Below are positions 55,360 to 63,805 of a stretch of DNA of 64,000 bases, piece after piece. The stretch comes from DUZB01 sp963747555. GTDB taxonomy: Bacteria > Desulfobacterota > DSM-4660 > Desulfatiglandales > Desulfatiglandaceae. Both the position numbers and the translations under genes were made by a program. The DNA lies in NCBI GenBank assembly GCA_963747555.1, contig CAVVFZ010000014.1:186001-250000 (forward strand), written 5' to 3'. Within the stretch, counting starts at the first letter, position 1; every line of letters begins with the position of its first letter. The notes under the pieces are model-generated. The model saw only the letters and a program-made list of their open reading frames with translations, was not told the origin of the DNA and made no database searches.

Positions 55360-56157
55360 ATGACATACCCTCACATCGATCCGGTATTGATTCATATTGG
55401 TCCGCTTCAAGTGCGGTGGTATGGGCTCATGTATGTGATCGGATTTTTGGCCGCCTATCTTCTGCTTAGACATCAGGAGAAAGCCAGACCCATAGGTCTC
55501 TCCCCAGACCTGCTCCAGGATCTCATTTTTTACCTCGTTGTTGGACTTGTGATAGGGGCCAGACTGGGCTATATCCTATTTTACCAGTATATGAACCTGA
55601 TTGATTATATTCGTCATCCTCTGGAAATCATCGCTGTCTGGCACGGTGGAATGTCCTTTCACGGAGGACTGATCGGAACCGCTATCGCCGCCTGGTGGTT
55701 TTCCAAAAGAAAACAGTTTCCATTCCTGTCCATTGCAGACAGGATTATCATCGCCGCTCCCATCGGGCTCGGCCTCGGGAGGATGGGAAACTTCATCAAC
55801 GGAGAGCTATATGGTCGGACTTCCGATCTTCCGTGGGCCATGGTCTTTCCCGATGGCGGACCTTTGGCCAGGCATCCCTCTCAACTCTACGAGGCCATTT
55901 TGGAAGGGCTGGTATTGTTTCTGATCCTCTTGTGGCTGAGCAAGCGAAGAATGCCCGATGGTTTTCTTCTGGGAACATTTCTCATGGGGTATGGGGTCTT
56001 CCGCTTTTTCGTTGAATTTTTCAGAGAGCCGGACCTGCAGCTCGGTTTTATCCTGGGCCCCTTTACAATGGGACAGATCCTATGCGCCGCAATGATTGGA
56101 ATTGGCGTTTGCATATCCTTGATTGTAACACTGCGCCATAAACAGAATAAGCCGTAA
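55360..56157 (+). CDS. lgt: Prolipoprotein diacylglyceryl transferase
   Basis: A 265-residue inner-membrane enzyme that transfers diacylglycerol from phosphatidylglycerol to the lipobox cysteine of prolipoproteins. Seven hydrophobic segments are visible. The family signature GLGRMGNFINGELYGR carries R141, the HGG motif is at 101-103 (FHGGLIG) and the C-terminal YGVFRFFVEFFREPD holds a further conserved arginine. Length is normal. It is the only unambiguous housekeeping gene in the window; the many lipoproteins encoded here would be its substrates. Confidence 0.96.
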   Translation: MTYPHIDPVLIHIGPLQVRWYGLMYVIGFLAAYLLLRHQEKARPIGLSPDLLQDLIFYLVVGLVIGARLGYILFYQYMNLIDYIRHPLEIIAVWHGGMSFHGGLIGTAIAAWWFSKRKQFPFLSIADRIIIAAPIGLGLGRMGNFINGELYGRTSDLPWAMVFPDGGPLARHPSQLYEAILEGLVLFLILLWLSKRRMPDGFLLGTFLMGYGVFRFFVEFFREPDLQLGFILGPFTMGQILCAAMIGIGVCISLIVTLRHKQNKP

Positions 56158-56159
56158 CT

Positions 56160-56321
56160 AGGTTTCCTGCGTCCGAACTTGTTCTTGGACCTAAAACCGT
56201 AATCCTTTTAGACCAGATAGAAATCCTATACAAGACACGACTTGTTAAAGAGATCGGCGTGATTGACTCAAGCGCCCAATTGGACGTTCTTTCAATCCTA
56301 AAGCGACTGTTTTCATTTTGA
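56160..56321 (+). pseudogene. MazF/PemK-like toxin, C-terminal remnant
   Basis: A start-less open stretch right after lgt reads FPASELVLGPKTVILLDQIE then ILYKTRLVKEIGVIDSSAQL and DVLSILKRLFSF before a stop at 56319. The LLDQI...RLVKEIG pattern is that of the C-terminal third of PemK/MazF-type mRNA interferases. The N-terminal two thirds are missing and a stop lies just upstream in frame, so it is a remnant. Identification rests on short similarity. Confidence 0.5.
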
Positions 56322-56339
56322 CAATTGATCAGGTAGCCC

Positions 56340-56648
56340 ATGAACACAACCCCGAATGATCCATGCCATAACTGTGGAATCTGTTGTCTATCTTTTTCAG
56401 TTCCTCCCTTCGATGCCAACGATATCGAAAGGGCGTCGGATGAACTTCTTCAACAAGTTGAGGCCTACGCCCACAGCGTTAGGCATCGGAGATCCAATCC
56501 GTGCCTCTGGCTGGATCTTGATACCGGCAAGTGCAAGCACTACAGATCCCGGCCGGTCCTTTGCCGTTGGTTTGAGCCGGGGTGTCAGGCATGCGAAGAT
56601 CTCCGTATCAAAGCCGGTCTTCCGAGCTTGCAGCGTAAGCGCGTTTAG
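56340..56648 (+). CDS. YkgJ-type cysteine-cluster protein
   Basis: A 102-residue metal-binding protein of the YkgJ family, with CHNCGICCLSFSVPPFD near residues 9-25, then PCLWLDLDTGKCKHYRSRPV and LCRWFEPGCQACEDLR. The CxxCxxCC cluster and the CLWLD...CxxYxxRPxxCR second half are diagnostic. Function is unknown; a zinc or iron-sulfur site is predicted. It is shorter than the family member at 44904. Confidence 0.85.
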   Translation: MNTTPNDPCHNCGICCLSFSVPPFDANDIERASDELLQQVEAYAHSVRHRRSNPCLWLDLDTGKCKHYRSRPVLCRWFEPGCQACEDLRIKAGLPSLQRKRV

Positions 56649-56846
56649 ATCGGCGAGGAGATAACCTTCCGATTATTTTCCCGTCAAGGGCATTACCTAA
56701 CCGGGTGAGGCATTTTTTTATAGATGTCCCATAGGCTCTCTATATGTCATCCCAGCAAGAAATAGTTGTTGGCAAAATCTTACCTTTCCCTTACTTTAAA
56801 AGTAATAAGGGAATTCAAAGAAAAGATGTTTTGTGGAGAAGAACGG

Positions 56847-57089
56847 ATGAAAACCTGTTCATCAAAAGTTACATCAAAGGGTCAGGTTGTGATCCCCAAA
56901 GGACTCCCGGAGAAATATGCCATTGTTCCTGCTACGAAGATCCGTTGGATTCCAACTGAGGAGGGCATTTTGATGGTGCCGGAATCCGCTGATCCAATAC
57001 GGGCTGCAAGGGGCATGTTGCGAGACTCCGGCATATTGAAAGCCTACATGAAAGAAAAAAGACGCGAGAAGCAGCGGGAGACGGCTTGA
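56847..57089 (+). CDS. AbrB/MazE-type antitoxin, partner missing
   Basis: An 80-residue SpoVT/AbrB swapped-hairpin DNA-binding protein. The diagnostic TSKGQVVIPKGLPEKYAI sequence lies at residues 9-26, then a short tail RGMLRDSGILKAYMKEKRRE suited to binding a toxin. ATG at 56847 follows AGAACGG; a start further upstream is possible. The VapC- or MazF-type toxin gene expected downstream is absent: the next bases are a duplicated piece of an HU gene that overlaps the stop. Confidence 0.75.
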   Translation: MKTCSSKVTSKGQVVIPKGLPEKYAIVPATKIRWIPTEEGILMVPESADPIRAARGMLRDSGILKAYMKEKRREKQRETA

Positions 57090-57212
57090 CACTGCCAAAT
57101 TTTGGGAGTTTTTATCTCGATCGTAGACGCAGTGGACGCGTGTTTAAATTCAATCCAAGTCAAAGACTCAAGGCTTTGTTTGGTTGGTCCTCTTCATACA
57201 AGAGCCTCCTGT
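57084..57212 (+). pseudogene. HU gene fragment (duplicated C-terminal half)
   Basis: Reads LPNFGSFYLDRRRSG, VFKFNPSQRLKALFGWSSSY and matches the C-terminal half of the intact HU gene at 59562-59690 with about 93 percent nucleotide identity over 118 bases. No N-terminal half precedes it. It marks one end of a segmental duplication whose other end is at 57951. Confidence 0.8.
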
Positions 57213-57385
57213 TATCCCTGATCCTTTCCTTTTTTCCCGACCGGTTCGCCAAATCCAACAAGGTGGAAAATGCCAGACGAAACCCATAAAACACCCCAAT
57301 ATCTGTTATTGGCTTGCGATGGCCGAAAAGGGAAACCTGGAAACATCTCAATTGGGTTTGCTCCACTGGTTAAGGAAGGGTCGAA

Positions 57386-57862
57386 ATGATGAGAACAGAA
57401 AGCAAATTGATCATAAAGAGCGTGGTAGCAAATAACAGAATAAGCAAGATCGGAATGTTTCTATTAGCATTGTATCTGGTCCTCTCAGTCGTTGGCTGCG
57501 CATCAGACAGAGATCTTGTAAACCATCTCGCACGGGAAGTTTATACGAAAAGTCAACCGGAAGATCCATTGCCTCCCAAACCTTTCACCTCCGACGGTTG
57601 TTCCTGCTGGTGGGATGGAGATTGGGTGGATTGCTGCGTCCGTCACGACCTCGTTTACTGGATGGGGGGCGAAAGTGAAGAAAGAAAACAGGCAGACCTT
57701 GAATTAATGAGATGCGTGGAGGGGAAAGGGCATTCCGTTATGGGAAGGATGATGTATATGGGCGTGCGTGTTGGAGGAGTCTGGTGGTTGCCCACGCCTT
57801 TCAGGTGGGGCTTCGGTTGGAATTATCCCGATACAGGCCCTCCAGGCAAACCCTATGAATGA
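57386..57862 (+). CDS. Lipoprotein with phospholipase A2-like CCxxHD motif
   Basis: A 158-residue lipoprotein, with a hydrophobic signal (KIGMFLLALYLVLSVVGC) and lipobox Cys38. The mature part has SDGCSCWWDGDWVDCCVRHD at 69-88, in which C83-C84 and H87-D88 match the CCxxHD calcium/catalytic motif of phospholipase A2-like folds. EERKQADLELMRCVEGKGHS follows, with another Cys, then a membrane-proximal PTPFRWGFGWNYPDTGP tail. AAGGAAGGG lies before the ATG. I infer an envelope hydrolase, perhaps acting on phospholipids. It sits between duplicated HU and HsdR fragments. Confidence 0.6.
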   Translation: MMRTESKLIIKSVVANNRISKIGMFLLALYLVLSVVGCASDRDLVNHLAREVYTKSQPEDPLPPKPFTSDGCSCWWDGDWVDCCVRHDLVYWMGGESEERKQADLELMRCVEGKGHSVMGRMMYMGVRVGGVWWLPTPFRWGFGWNYPDTGPPGKPYE

Positions 57863-57950
57863 TGCAAATTTCAGACAGAAACAAAGCCCGGGGGCATGGC
57901 TCGGGTGGATATACGGAAGAAGACCTTCTGCGGAGACAACCGCGAAGAGT

Positions 57951-58003
57951 GGGGCCGTGGGCGTCCTTCAGGTTCCCTTCAGCCGAAAAATTCGCGATGG
58001 TGG
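57951..58003 (+). repeat. HsdR fragment duplicate
   Basis: About 53 bases encoding AVGVLQVPFSRKIR match 59750-59795 in the HsdR remnant (AVGVLKVPFSRKIR). With the HU fragment at 57084 this indicates that a HU-HsdR segment was duplicated and then broken. 57863-58392 otherwise holds no gene that I can support. Confidence 0.7.
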
Positions 58004-58392
58004 CTTACCATCGGTTTCGATTGGCAATTCCATCGATAACATATTGCCATCCCATCTGATTTCTGATTTAAGCCTCTTATCGGTTTTAATGTTCGCCTAC
58101 CTCCCTCTTAACTCCACGCCAAACCCATATTCACGTTGAGGCCTAAAGCATGACAGCGGCAAAGATACTGTGCTGTGGACTGCCTCTTTTCAGGTCCGTC
58201 AAAGGAACGCCTCACCTCTGCCATCGTCACCCGGGTCATCCAAGAAGCAATCAAAATCCAGCAAGGCCTTCCAAATCAACACCTCGGACCATCAACCGGA
58301 TCAAATTAGACGCAAACAGCGCGCTCCTCATCCGGGACGTTAATCACAAAAAAAACCTTGTACTACTGTAACAAATTTGTTATTTTTCAATC

Positions 58393-58728
58393 ATGACATG
58401 GCAAATCAAATATTATAATGAAAATCTCGAAGAAGAAATCCTAAATTTACCTGAAGGCCTGTTAGCAAGGTATTTACGATTAACGGACCTAATGCTCGAA
58501 TTTGGGGCAAATCTAGGCTTACCTCATACCAAGCGCATCGATATGGGTTTGTTTGAGCTTCGAGCGAAAAGCAAAGAAGGGATAGTAAGGGTTTTCTTTT
58601 GTACAAAAATAGGTAAGAAAATCATTATGCTTCATTCTTTTATCAAGAAATCTCAGAAGACACCCAAAAAGGAGATTAAAACTGCTAAATCAAGAATGAA
58701 GGAGGTACTGAATAATGAAACATTCTGA
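58393..58728 (+). CDS. RelE/HigB-like toxin (Gp49 family), second locus
   Basis: A 111-residue toxin of the same family as at 552-905 but of a different subgroup. Core: GANLGLPHTKRIDMGLFELR, VRVFFCTKIGKKIIMLHSFI and a lysine-rich C-terminus KKSQKTPKKEIKTAKSRMKE. It overlaps the following XRE antitoxin gene by 14 bases, the usual higBA order. Composition is more AT-rich than the neighbours, so it was probably acquired horizontally. Confidence 0.88.
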   Translation: MTWQIKYYNENLEEEILNLPEGLLARYLRLTDLMLEFGANLGLPHTKRIDMGLFELRAKSKEGIVRVFFCTKIGKKIIMLHSFIKKSQKTPKKEIKTAKSRMKEVLNNETF

Positions 58729-59005
58729 ACTGAAAGAAAAAGCTTTAAAAAAACGAAATGTCCAAACTGAATATGAAGCACTGGAACCCGAGTTCAAGCT
58801 GCTCCGTGGCCTATTAAAGGCACGGCAAAAAGCTGGACTGAGCCAAGCAGAAGTTGCTCAGAGAATGGGAACAAAAGCCCCGGCAATCACAAGACTTGAA
58901 TCATCATTAAGTAGTGGGAGGCATTCACCTTCTATTGCAACGATCAAAAAATACGCTGATGCTCTGGATTGTCACTTAGAAATTAAAATAGTTGCAAACA
59001 ACTAG
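58715..59005 (+). CDS. HigA-like XRE-family antitoxin, second locus
   Basis: A 96-residue XRE antitoxin. Its helix-turn-helix is at about 35-85 (LKARQKAGLSQAEVAQRMGT, APAITRLESSLSSGRHSPSI). It begins inside the toxin gene, with GGAGG just upstream of the ATG, and should repress the operon. The pair is likely an independent addiction module rather than a duplicate of the locus at 902. Confidence 0.88.
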   Translation: MKHSELKEKALKKRNVQTEYEALEPEFKLLRGLLKARQKAGLSQAEVAQRMGTKAPAITRLESSLSSGRHSPSIATIKKYADALDCHLEIKIVANN

Positions 59006-59428
59006 CTCTGCTTGCATAACGAATTGCTAAACCGCAAATTAATCATCGCTTCTCCGGTTAGCATGGCGTTTTTGATCATTTAAGATGTCCCCCGCAAGGA
59101 GATTCAGGCGACCTCGTAACCTCGACAGCTGGGCTTTTGGTGCTATATACAAACACCAACGGAGTGCGTGTGGTACAACTGGCGCATATCAAAGTGATTG
59201 AAAAGCGGCAATACGCTGTGAAGTTCAGCGGATACACTGCGGTCCAACTCACATTATGCCGGCAATAAGAGAAGGGGGTTTTTCGCAAATAAATAACTCG
59301 GAAGGCATCGGAGTTATTTGCTTTTTTATGGACTTACCGAAGGTGCTCAATTCACAACCGCTTGCCAAACATGTTTCATTCAAAGGTTGGCGTAACAGAT
59401 TAATGCCAAAACAAAGAGTAAAGAGAAA
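59006..59428. other. Intergenic region with a coding remnant
   Basis: About 420 bases. Between roughly 59100 and 59240 one plus-strand frame reads protein-like sequence (SGDLVTSTAGLLVLYTNTNG, VRVVQLAHIKVIEKRQYAVK) without a start, suggesting a decayed gene of unknown family. The end carries the HU leader; no clear promoter. Confidence 0.4.
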
Positions 59429-59692
59429 ATGGCAACAAGAATCTCGAAGAAAGATTTAGTGGAGAAACTGGCTTTGCGCTTGTCCGTTGATCATGAACTG
59501 GCCGAAAAGTATCTTGATGCGGTTACCGAAACCCTTTACGATACATTTAAAGCGGGAGACGGCGTGACGCTACCGAATTTTGGGAGTTTTTATCTCGATC
59601 GTAGACGCAGTGGATGCGTATTCAAATTCAATCCGAGTCAAAGACTCAAGGCCTTGTTTGGTTGGTCCTCTTCATACAAAGGGCCTTTATAG
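59429..59692 (+). CDS. HU-family DNA-binding protein
   Basis: An 87-residue HU/IHF-like protein with the RISKKDLVEKLALRLSV start, VTETLYDTFKAGDGVTLPNF (GDGVxLPxFG motif) and the FKFNPSQRLKALFG tail. It lacks the usual PxTGE arm sequence and ends in GWSSSYKGPL, so it is a divergent, possibly phage- or plasmid-type HU. Its C-terminal half is duplicated at 57084. The immediate downstream gene is the HsdR remnant. Confidence 0.85.
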   Translation: MATRISKKDLVEKLALRLSVDHELAEKYLDAVTETLYDTFKAGDGVTLPNFGSFYLDRRRSGCVFKFNPSQRLKALFGWSSSYKGPL

Positions 59693-59752
59693 GAATAGAA
59701 TTTCTTGGCTTCATAATGAGAATCGCTGAATAGTGCGTGCATTTGTGGTGCC

Positions 59753-60473
59753 GTGGGCGTCCTCAAGGTCCCCTTCAGCCGAAAAATTCGCGAGGAATTG
59801 GCGGTGGATCTGGCTATTGAAACAACGCCCGGCAGAATGGCGGAAGATCAGGACCCCTACGACATCAGCCGCATCGATTTTGATAAGCTCAAGAAGGAGT
59901 TTGAGTGCTGTTCGTCAAAAAGGACGACGGTCCAGACCCTGAAGCAGGCCGTTGAAACCCGGCTCCGGCGGCTCTTGAAACAGAATCCCCTGCGCACGGA
60001 CTTTCAGCAGCATTACGAGGCCACTGTCGCGGAATATAATCGCGAAAAGGACAGGGTGGCCATCAGAACGGACTTTCGACGATCTATTCACACTGGTGCA
60101 GGCGCTGGATGAAGAAGAAAGCAGGGTGCTCCGCGAAGGCCTTGGTGAAGAAACCCTGGCCGTATTCGACTTGCTGAAGAAAGGGGAACTGAACGCCGCC
60201 CATATCAAACGGATCAAGGTCGTTGCCGTCAGTCTGCTGGAAACGTTGAAAACGGAGAAACTGCGCGTCGATCATTGGCGAGACAAGGAGGCCACGCGCG
60301 ACGCGGTGCGGGTAACCATTCAAAATTTCCTTTGGAGCGACAAGACAGGCCTGCCGGTCGATAGTTACACGGAAGACGACGTTCAGGCCCGGTCAGATGA
60401 AGTGTTCCGCCATGTGTTCTGGGCGTACCCGACGGTCCCGTCACCCTATTATCAAAGTGCGGCAGCTGCATGA
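59753..60473 (+). pseudogene. HsdR type I restriction subunit, C-terminal remnant
   Basis: Start-less C-terminal third of a type I restriction endonuclease R subunit (EcoR124-like, DUF3387). Features: VPFSRKIREELAVDLAIETT, DPYDISRIDFDKLKKEFECC, VETRLRRLLKQNPLRTDFQQ, then after a frameshift near 60090 QALDEEESRVLREGLGEETL, KLRVDHWRDKEATRDAVRV, NFLWSDKTGLPVDSY and DEVFRHVFWAYPTVPSPYYQ, ending at a normal stop. The nuclease and helicase domains are absent and no hsdM or hsdS is nearby. It is a relic of a lost restriction system. Confidence 0.85.
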
Positions 60474-60925
60474 GCCAGTTTCCATCCATAAATGCCCCTT
60501 TTCCGCAATCCCCCGGTGGGATCGGGACAAGTCGGCGTCAAACTGCGGGTTTCCTTGTGCGACGTGCTATCGTACATCTCCGCCCAAACCCTTGTTTTCC
60601 CAGGAAACAGCCCTGGAGCATAGACCTTGACCTTGCAAAAAATTGCTCATTTCTGAATTGGAAATCCACCGTGCCCGCAATAGAATTAATGGATGGGTAT
60701 GAGCTAAATAAGGTGAAATGGCAAAATGGTGTAAAAGAGAGGTATTATGGCGAAGTCGAAAAGAAAGCAATTTGGTCAATTGACTCCTGAATATAATTAT
60801 TCCCTTAACCCCTATCCGGATTTGCAATTCCCAAGATCCCCCTGTTATGACGCCCCCATTATCCACTGAATGGAAAAAATAGTTTTCGTGACGGAATACT
60901 TCGACAGAAATTAAAGGGCATGATG
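60474..60925. other. Intergenic region after HsdR remnant
   Basis: About 450 bases without a supported gene, RNA or clear repeat. The plus-strand frames are short. It separates the accessory patch from the minus-strand SulP gene, whose stop is at 60926. Confidence 0.4.
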
Positions 60926-62692
60926 TCACGGTTCCATGGGACACTGGGGGAACAAGGGAGAGGCGCATTGCTGGCACGCCGCAGTATCCACCTGGGCCAG
61001 AATCTGGTCGATGGCTTCCTTCTGAGTGGCAAAGAGGTGGTCCGGGCCGATGATTTTCAGATAACCGCTCCGTTCAAGCACGCCCATGACATCGGGTTTG
61101 ATTTCGCACAGGTAAAGGCTGCCCCGTTGGGTTCGGCGTCTCTGGGCTTCCCGGGCAAGCATTTCGGCGCTTGCCACATCCATGAGATTGATCCCGCATC
61201 CCACAATCAATACATTGCGTTTGTGGATCAATTGCTTGTCGATATTGTGCAGGTATTCGGCCACGTGGTTGACCGACCCGAAAAAGAGCGGGCCATCGAT
61301 GCGGATGATTTTCAGATTGGGGCATTCCATGTCCGTTTCAAGCAGCGGTAGCCCCGATTTGTCCGGATTGGGCGCCAGGTTGGCAATTCGGGGATGGGCG
61401 GTACGGTTCAGGTACAGGATCAGGGAAAGCAGCACACCGGCGTAAATGGCAAACTCCAGTTCCAGAAAGAGGGTGGCCAGAAAGGTGGCCAGCATGACTG
61501 CCGTCTCCTCGCCGCTGGTTCGGATGATCGTGCGGATGTGGTGCAGATCAATGAGATTATAGGCCACCAGCAAGATGATGCCCCCCATGGCGGCGATGGG
61601 AAGATAGGCGGTCAGGGGCGCGATGAGCAACAGCAGCAGAGCTAACAAAAGAGCCGAAAAGACCGCGGAAAGCGGTGTGAGGGCGCCGGCCTGATAGTTG
61701 ATGCCGGATCGGGTGAAGGATCCGGAGCCGGCGTAGCTGGAGAAAAAGCTGCCTATGATGTTGGACAGCCCCTGTCCGATGAATTCCTGGTTGCCGTCGA
61801 TGGGCTGTCGGGATTTGGCCGCAATGGATCGGCCTATGGAGAGTGCTTCGATCAGGCCCAATAGCGCCACGGCCAATGCCTTGGGCGCCAGCTGACGGAT
61901 GGTCTGGAAAGAGAAATCCGGAAGTGAGGGGGGCGGAAGCCGGGCCGGCATTTGTCCGATGAGATGGATGCCGTGCTCACTGCCGTTCATCAGCAGGCAG
62001 GCCAGGCTGCCGATAATCATGGCGAAAAGCATCCCGGGCCAGCGGGGAATCACGATCCTGAACAGGATCGCACATGTCAGCGTCACCATGGCCACGACGA
62101 TCACGTAGGGGTTGATATGTTCAATTTCGTTGAGGATACCCATCCAGACGTGAAAAAATGAGTGGTCCCGGGGCATGGTCAGACCAAAGACATGTTTCAT
62201 CTGGCTCGTGGCGATGAGGATGGCCGCACCCGATGTAAAACCGACGACCACGGAATGGGAGACGAAATTGACCAGCGCGCCCAGCCGTGCCAGGCCGAAG
62301 GCCAGCTGGTACACCCCCGCCATGAAGGTGAGGGTTAATGCAATACGGATATATGCCTCCGAGCCAGGTTCGGCCAGGGGGCTGATGGAGGTGAAGACGA
62401 CAATGGAGATGGCTGTGGTGGGACCTGATATCAAGTGCAGGGAGGATCCGAAAAGCGCCGCCACGATGGGGGTGACGATGGCGGTGTAGAGACCGTATTC
62501 CGGGGGGAGTCCGGCGATCATGGCAAAAGCCACGCCCTGGGGCAGAACAATGACAGCGCCTGTGAGCCCGGCCAGAAAGTCGGCCCGCACCGTGTCCCAC
62601 CCGATGAAATTCCACCAGCGCAGAAAGGGAAAGATCCTTCGCAGCCACGACCGACCGACGTGCGCGTCCATTCCGAAATCGAATCGATTCAT
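60926..62692 (-). CDS. SulP-family anion transporter with STAS domain
   Basis: A 588-residue SulP (SLC26-like) permease with about 12 membrane segments. Family features: ADFLAGLTGAVIVLPQGVAF, MIAGLPPEYGLYTAIVTPIV, ALLGLIEALSIGRSIAAKSR and NQEFIGQGLSNIIGSFFSSY with GSFTRSGINYQAGALTPLS. The C-terminal STAS domain (about 470-570; LKIIRIDGPLFFGSVNHVAE, MDVASAEMLAREAQRRRTQ) is complete. Substrate may be sulfate, bicarbonate or another anion. It lies 46 bases after a kinase-like gene on the same strand. Confidence 0.93.
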   Translation of the reverse strand: MNRFDFGMDAHVGRSWLRRIFPFLRWWNFIGWDTVRADFLAGLTGAVIVLPQGVAFAMIAGLPPEYGLYTAIVTPIVAALFGSSLHLISGPTTAISIVVFTSISPLAEPGSEAYIRIALTLTFMAGVYQLAFGLARLGALVNFVSHSVVVGFTSGAAILIATSQMKHVFGLTMPRDHSFFHVWMGILNEIEHINPYVIVVAMVTLTCAILFRIVIPRWPGMLFAMIIGSLACLLMNGSEHGIHLIGQMPARLPPPSLPDFSFQTIRQLAPKALAVALLGLIEALSIGRSIAAKSRQPIDGNQEFIGQGLSNIIGSFFSSYAGSGSFTRSGINYQAGALTPLSAVFSALLLALLLLLIAPLTAYLPIAAMGGIILLVAYNLIDLHHIRTIIRTSGEETAVMLATFLATLFLELEFAIYAGVLLSLILYLNRTAHPRIANLAPNPDKSGLPLLETDMECPNLKIIRIDGPLFFGSVNHVAEYLHNIDKQLIHKRNVLIVGCGINLMDVASAEMLAREAQRRRTQRGSLYLCEIKPDVMGVLERSGYLKIIGPDHLFATQKEAIDQILAQVDTAACQQCASPLFPQCPMEP

Positions 62693-62738
62693 ACCCTTTA
62701 TCCATCCGGCCGATCGGCAGGTTCGCTGCTATTGTGCA

Positions 62739-63542
62739 TCAGTCTTCCACAACAAAGGGAACGACGTTTACCTGGAGCGATGCCACTCCCTCCACTTTCT
62801 CCGTCAGGCGTTGGACCCTGGCGGTGATCGCTTTTTCGTCCACCAGTGACCCCCGGACGTTTACGAATACCTCTCCATTGCGGACATCGGCCATGACCCT
62901 CGAAAAATCCTTTATCAGGGCCGCTTCCACCAGTGCGGCCAGGGCCGCATCGTCCAATCGGCGACGGCTTGCCCCGGTGCTCTCAAAACAGGGTTGGGCG
63001 AGGGCGTTCCGTATGATGGAGACGGCATCGTCCACGTTCATGGTCTGGATGTGCAGGACCATGTCATAGAGCAGGGGATTCCAGGTGTCCTGTCCGTACA
63101 GGTGCATTCCCCATTTGCGCCGTTCGGCGTCGTCGTTGACAAGCAGCGTGCGGGCCTCTTCGGCGGAGATCCGCTCGCGTTTCATCTCCTCGCGTACCCG
63201 GTCTTCCAGGTCCGCGCTGATCCGGACTTTGAGCACGTGGGAAATCCCTTGCAGAAAAAAATGGCCCGCCAGTCCGTGAAAAACGACGTTGTCCTTCTGC
63301 AGATGGGCGAGCAGCGCGGCACGAAAGAAAGCGACGAAGCTTTCTTTGCCGGATCTGAATCGATCCAGGATCGTCGGGGCGTCGTGAATGGCCCGAGCCA
63401 GCTTCAGTTCAGGGATGTTGAAAAGCTCGGAGGCTTCGAGAATGATCTCCCGGGAGATGCACTCGTAGTTCAATGCGGCGGCCAGTTTTTCAGCGACCTC
63501 TTTGCCCTTGCTGTAGGAACCCCTCGAGATGGTGACAATCGA
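62739..63542 (-). CDS. Cytidylate kinase-like protein with C-terminal BON domain
   Basis: About 267 residues from the ATG at 63542 (an earlier in-frame start at 63581 is less likely). The N-terminal cytidylate-kinase-like P-loop domain reads VTISRGSYSKGKEVAEKLAA, with a phosphate loop SRGSYSKGKE, CISREIILEASELFNI, and SADLEDRVREEMKRERISAE, and a second-domain KWGMHLYGQDTWNPLLYDMV. The C-terminus (about 190-265) resembles a BON domain (DFSRVMADVRNGEVFVNVRG, VEGVASLQVNVVPFVVED). The fold is known in cytidylate-kinase-like (DUF/Cytidylate_kin2) proteins, whose substrate is unknown. Paired with the SulP gene. Confidence 0.85.
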   Translation of the reverse strand, partial: SIVTISRGSYSKGKEVAEKLAAALNYECISREIILEASELFNIPELKLARAIHDAPTILDRFRSGKESFVAFFRAALLAHLQKDNVVFHGLAGHFFLQGISHVLKVRISADLEDRVREEMKRERISAEEARTLLVNDDAERRKWGMHLYGQDTWNPLLYDMVLHIQTMNVDDAVSIIRNALAQPCFESTGASRRRLDDAALAALVEAALIKDFSRVMADVRNGEVFVNVRGSLVDEKAITARVQRLTEKVEGVASLQVNVVPFVVED

Positions 63543-63805
63543 CATCAGGTCAACCCCCGTTTCCGGCTGGTGAGGCGACAAAACATTGCTTTTTCAGGAA
63601 TTGAGTATAAAGAAACCGCGCTTGGAGTTCAAGGTCAAAAGGAATATGAATATTTGATTTGCCTCTTCCCGCGTGCGGAAGGGAAGGGGGACGCTGGTAA
63701 ACTGGAATTCCGATATAAGGATTACAAAATAATTGAATTTTTTCCAAAAATATCGAAGCGTAAAGTACGTTGACAGGGAATCTGGAGTTGATGCATGATT
63801 GATTC

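Noticed and set aside
58150..58371. 73-codon plus-strand frame before the second HigB-like toxin
   Set aside because: Low-complexity, Pro/His/Arg-rich product without a ribosome-binding site or family signal; most likely non-coding.
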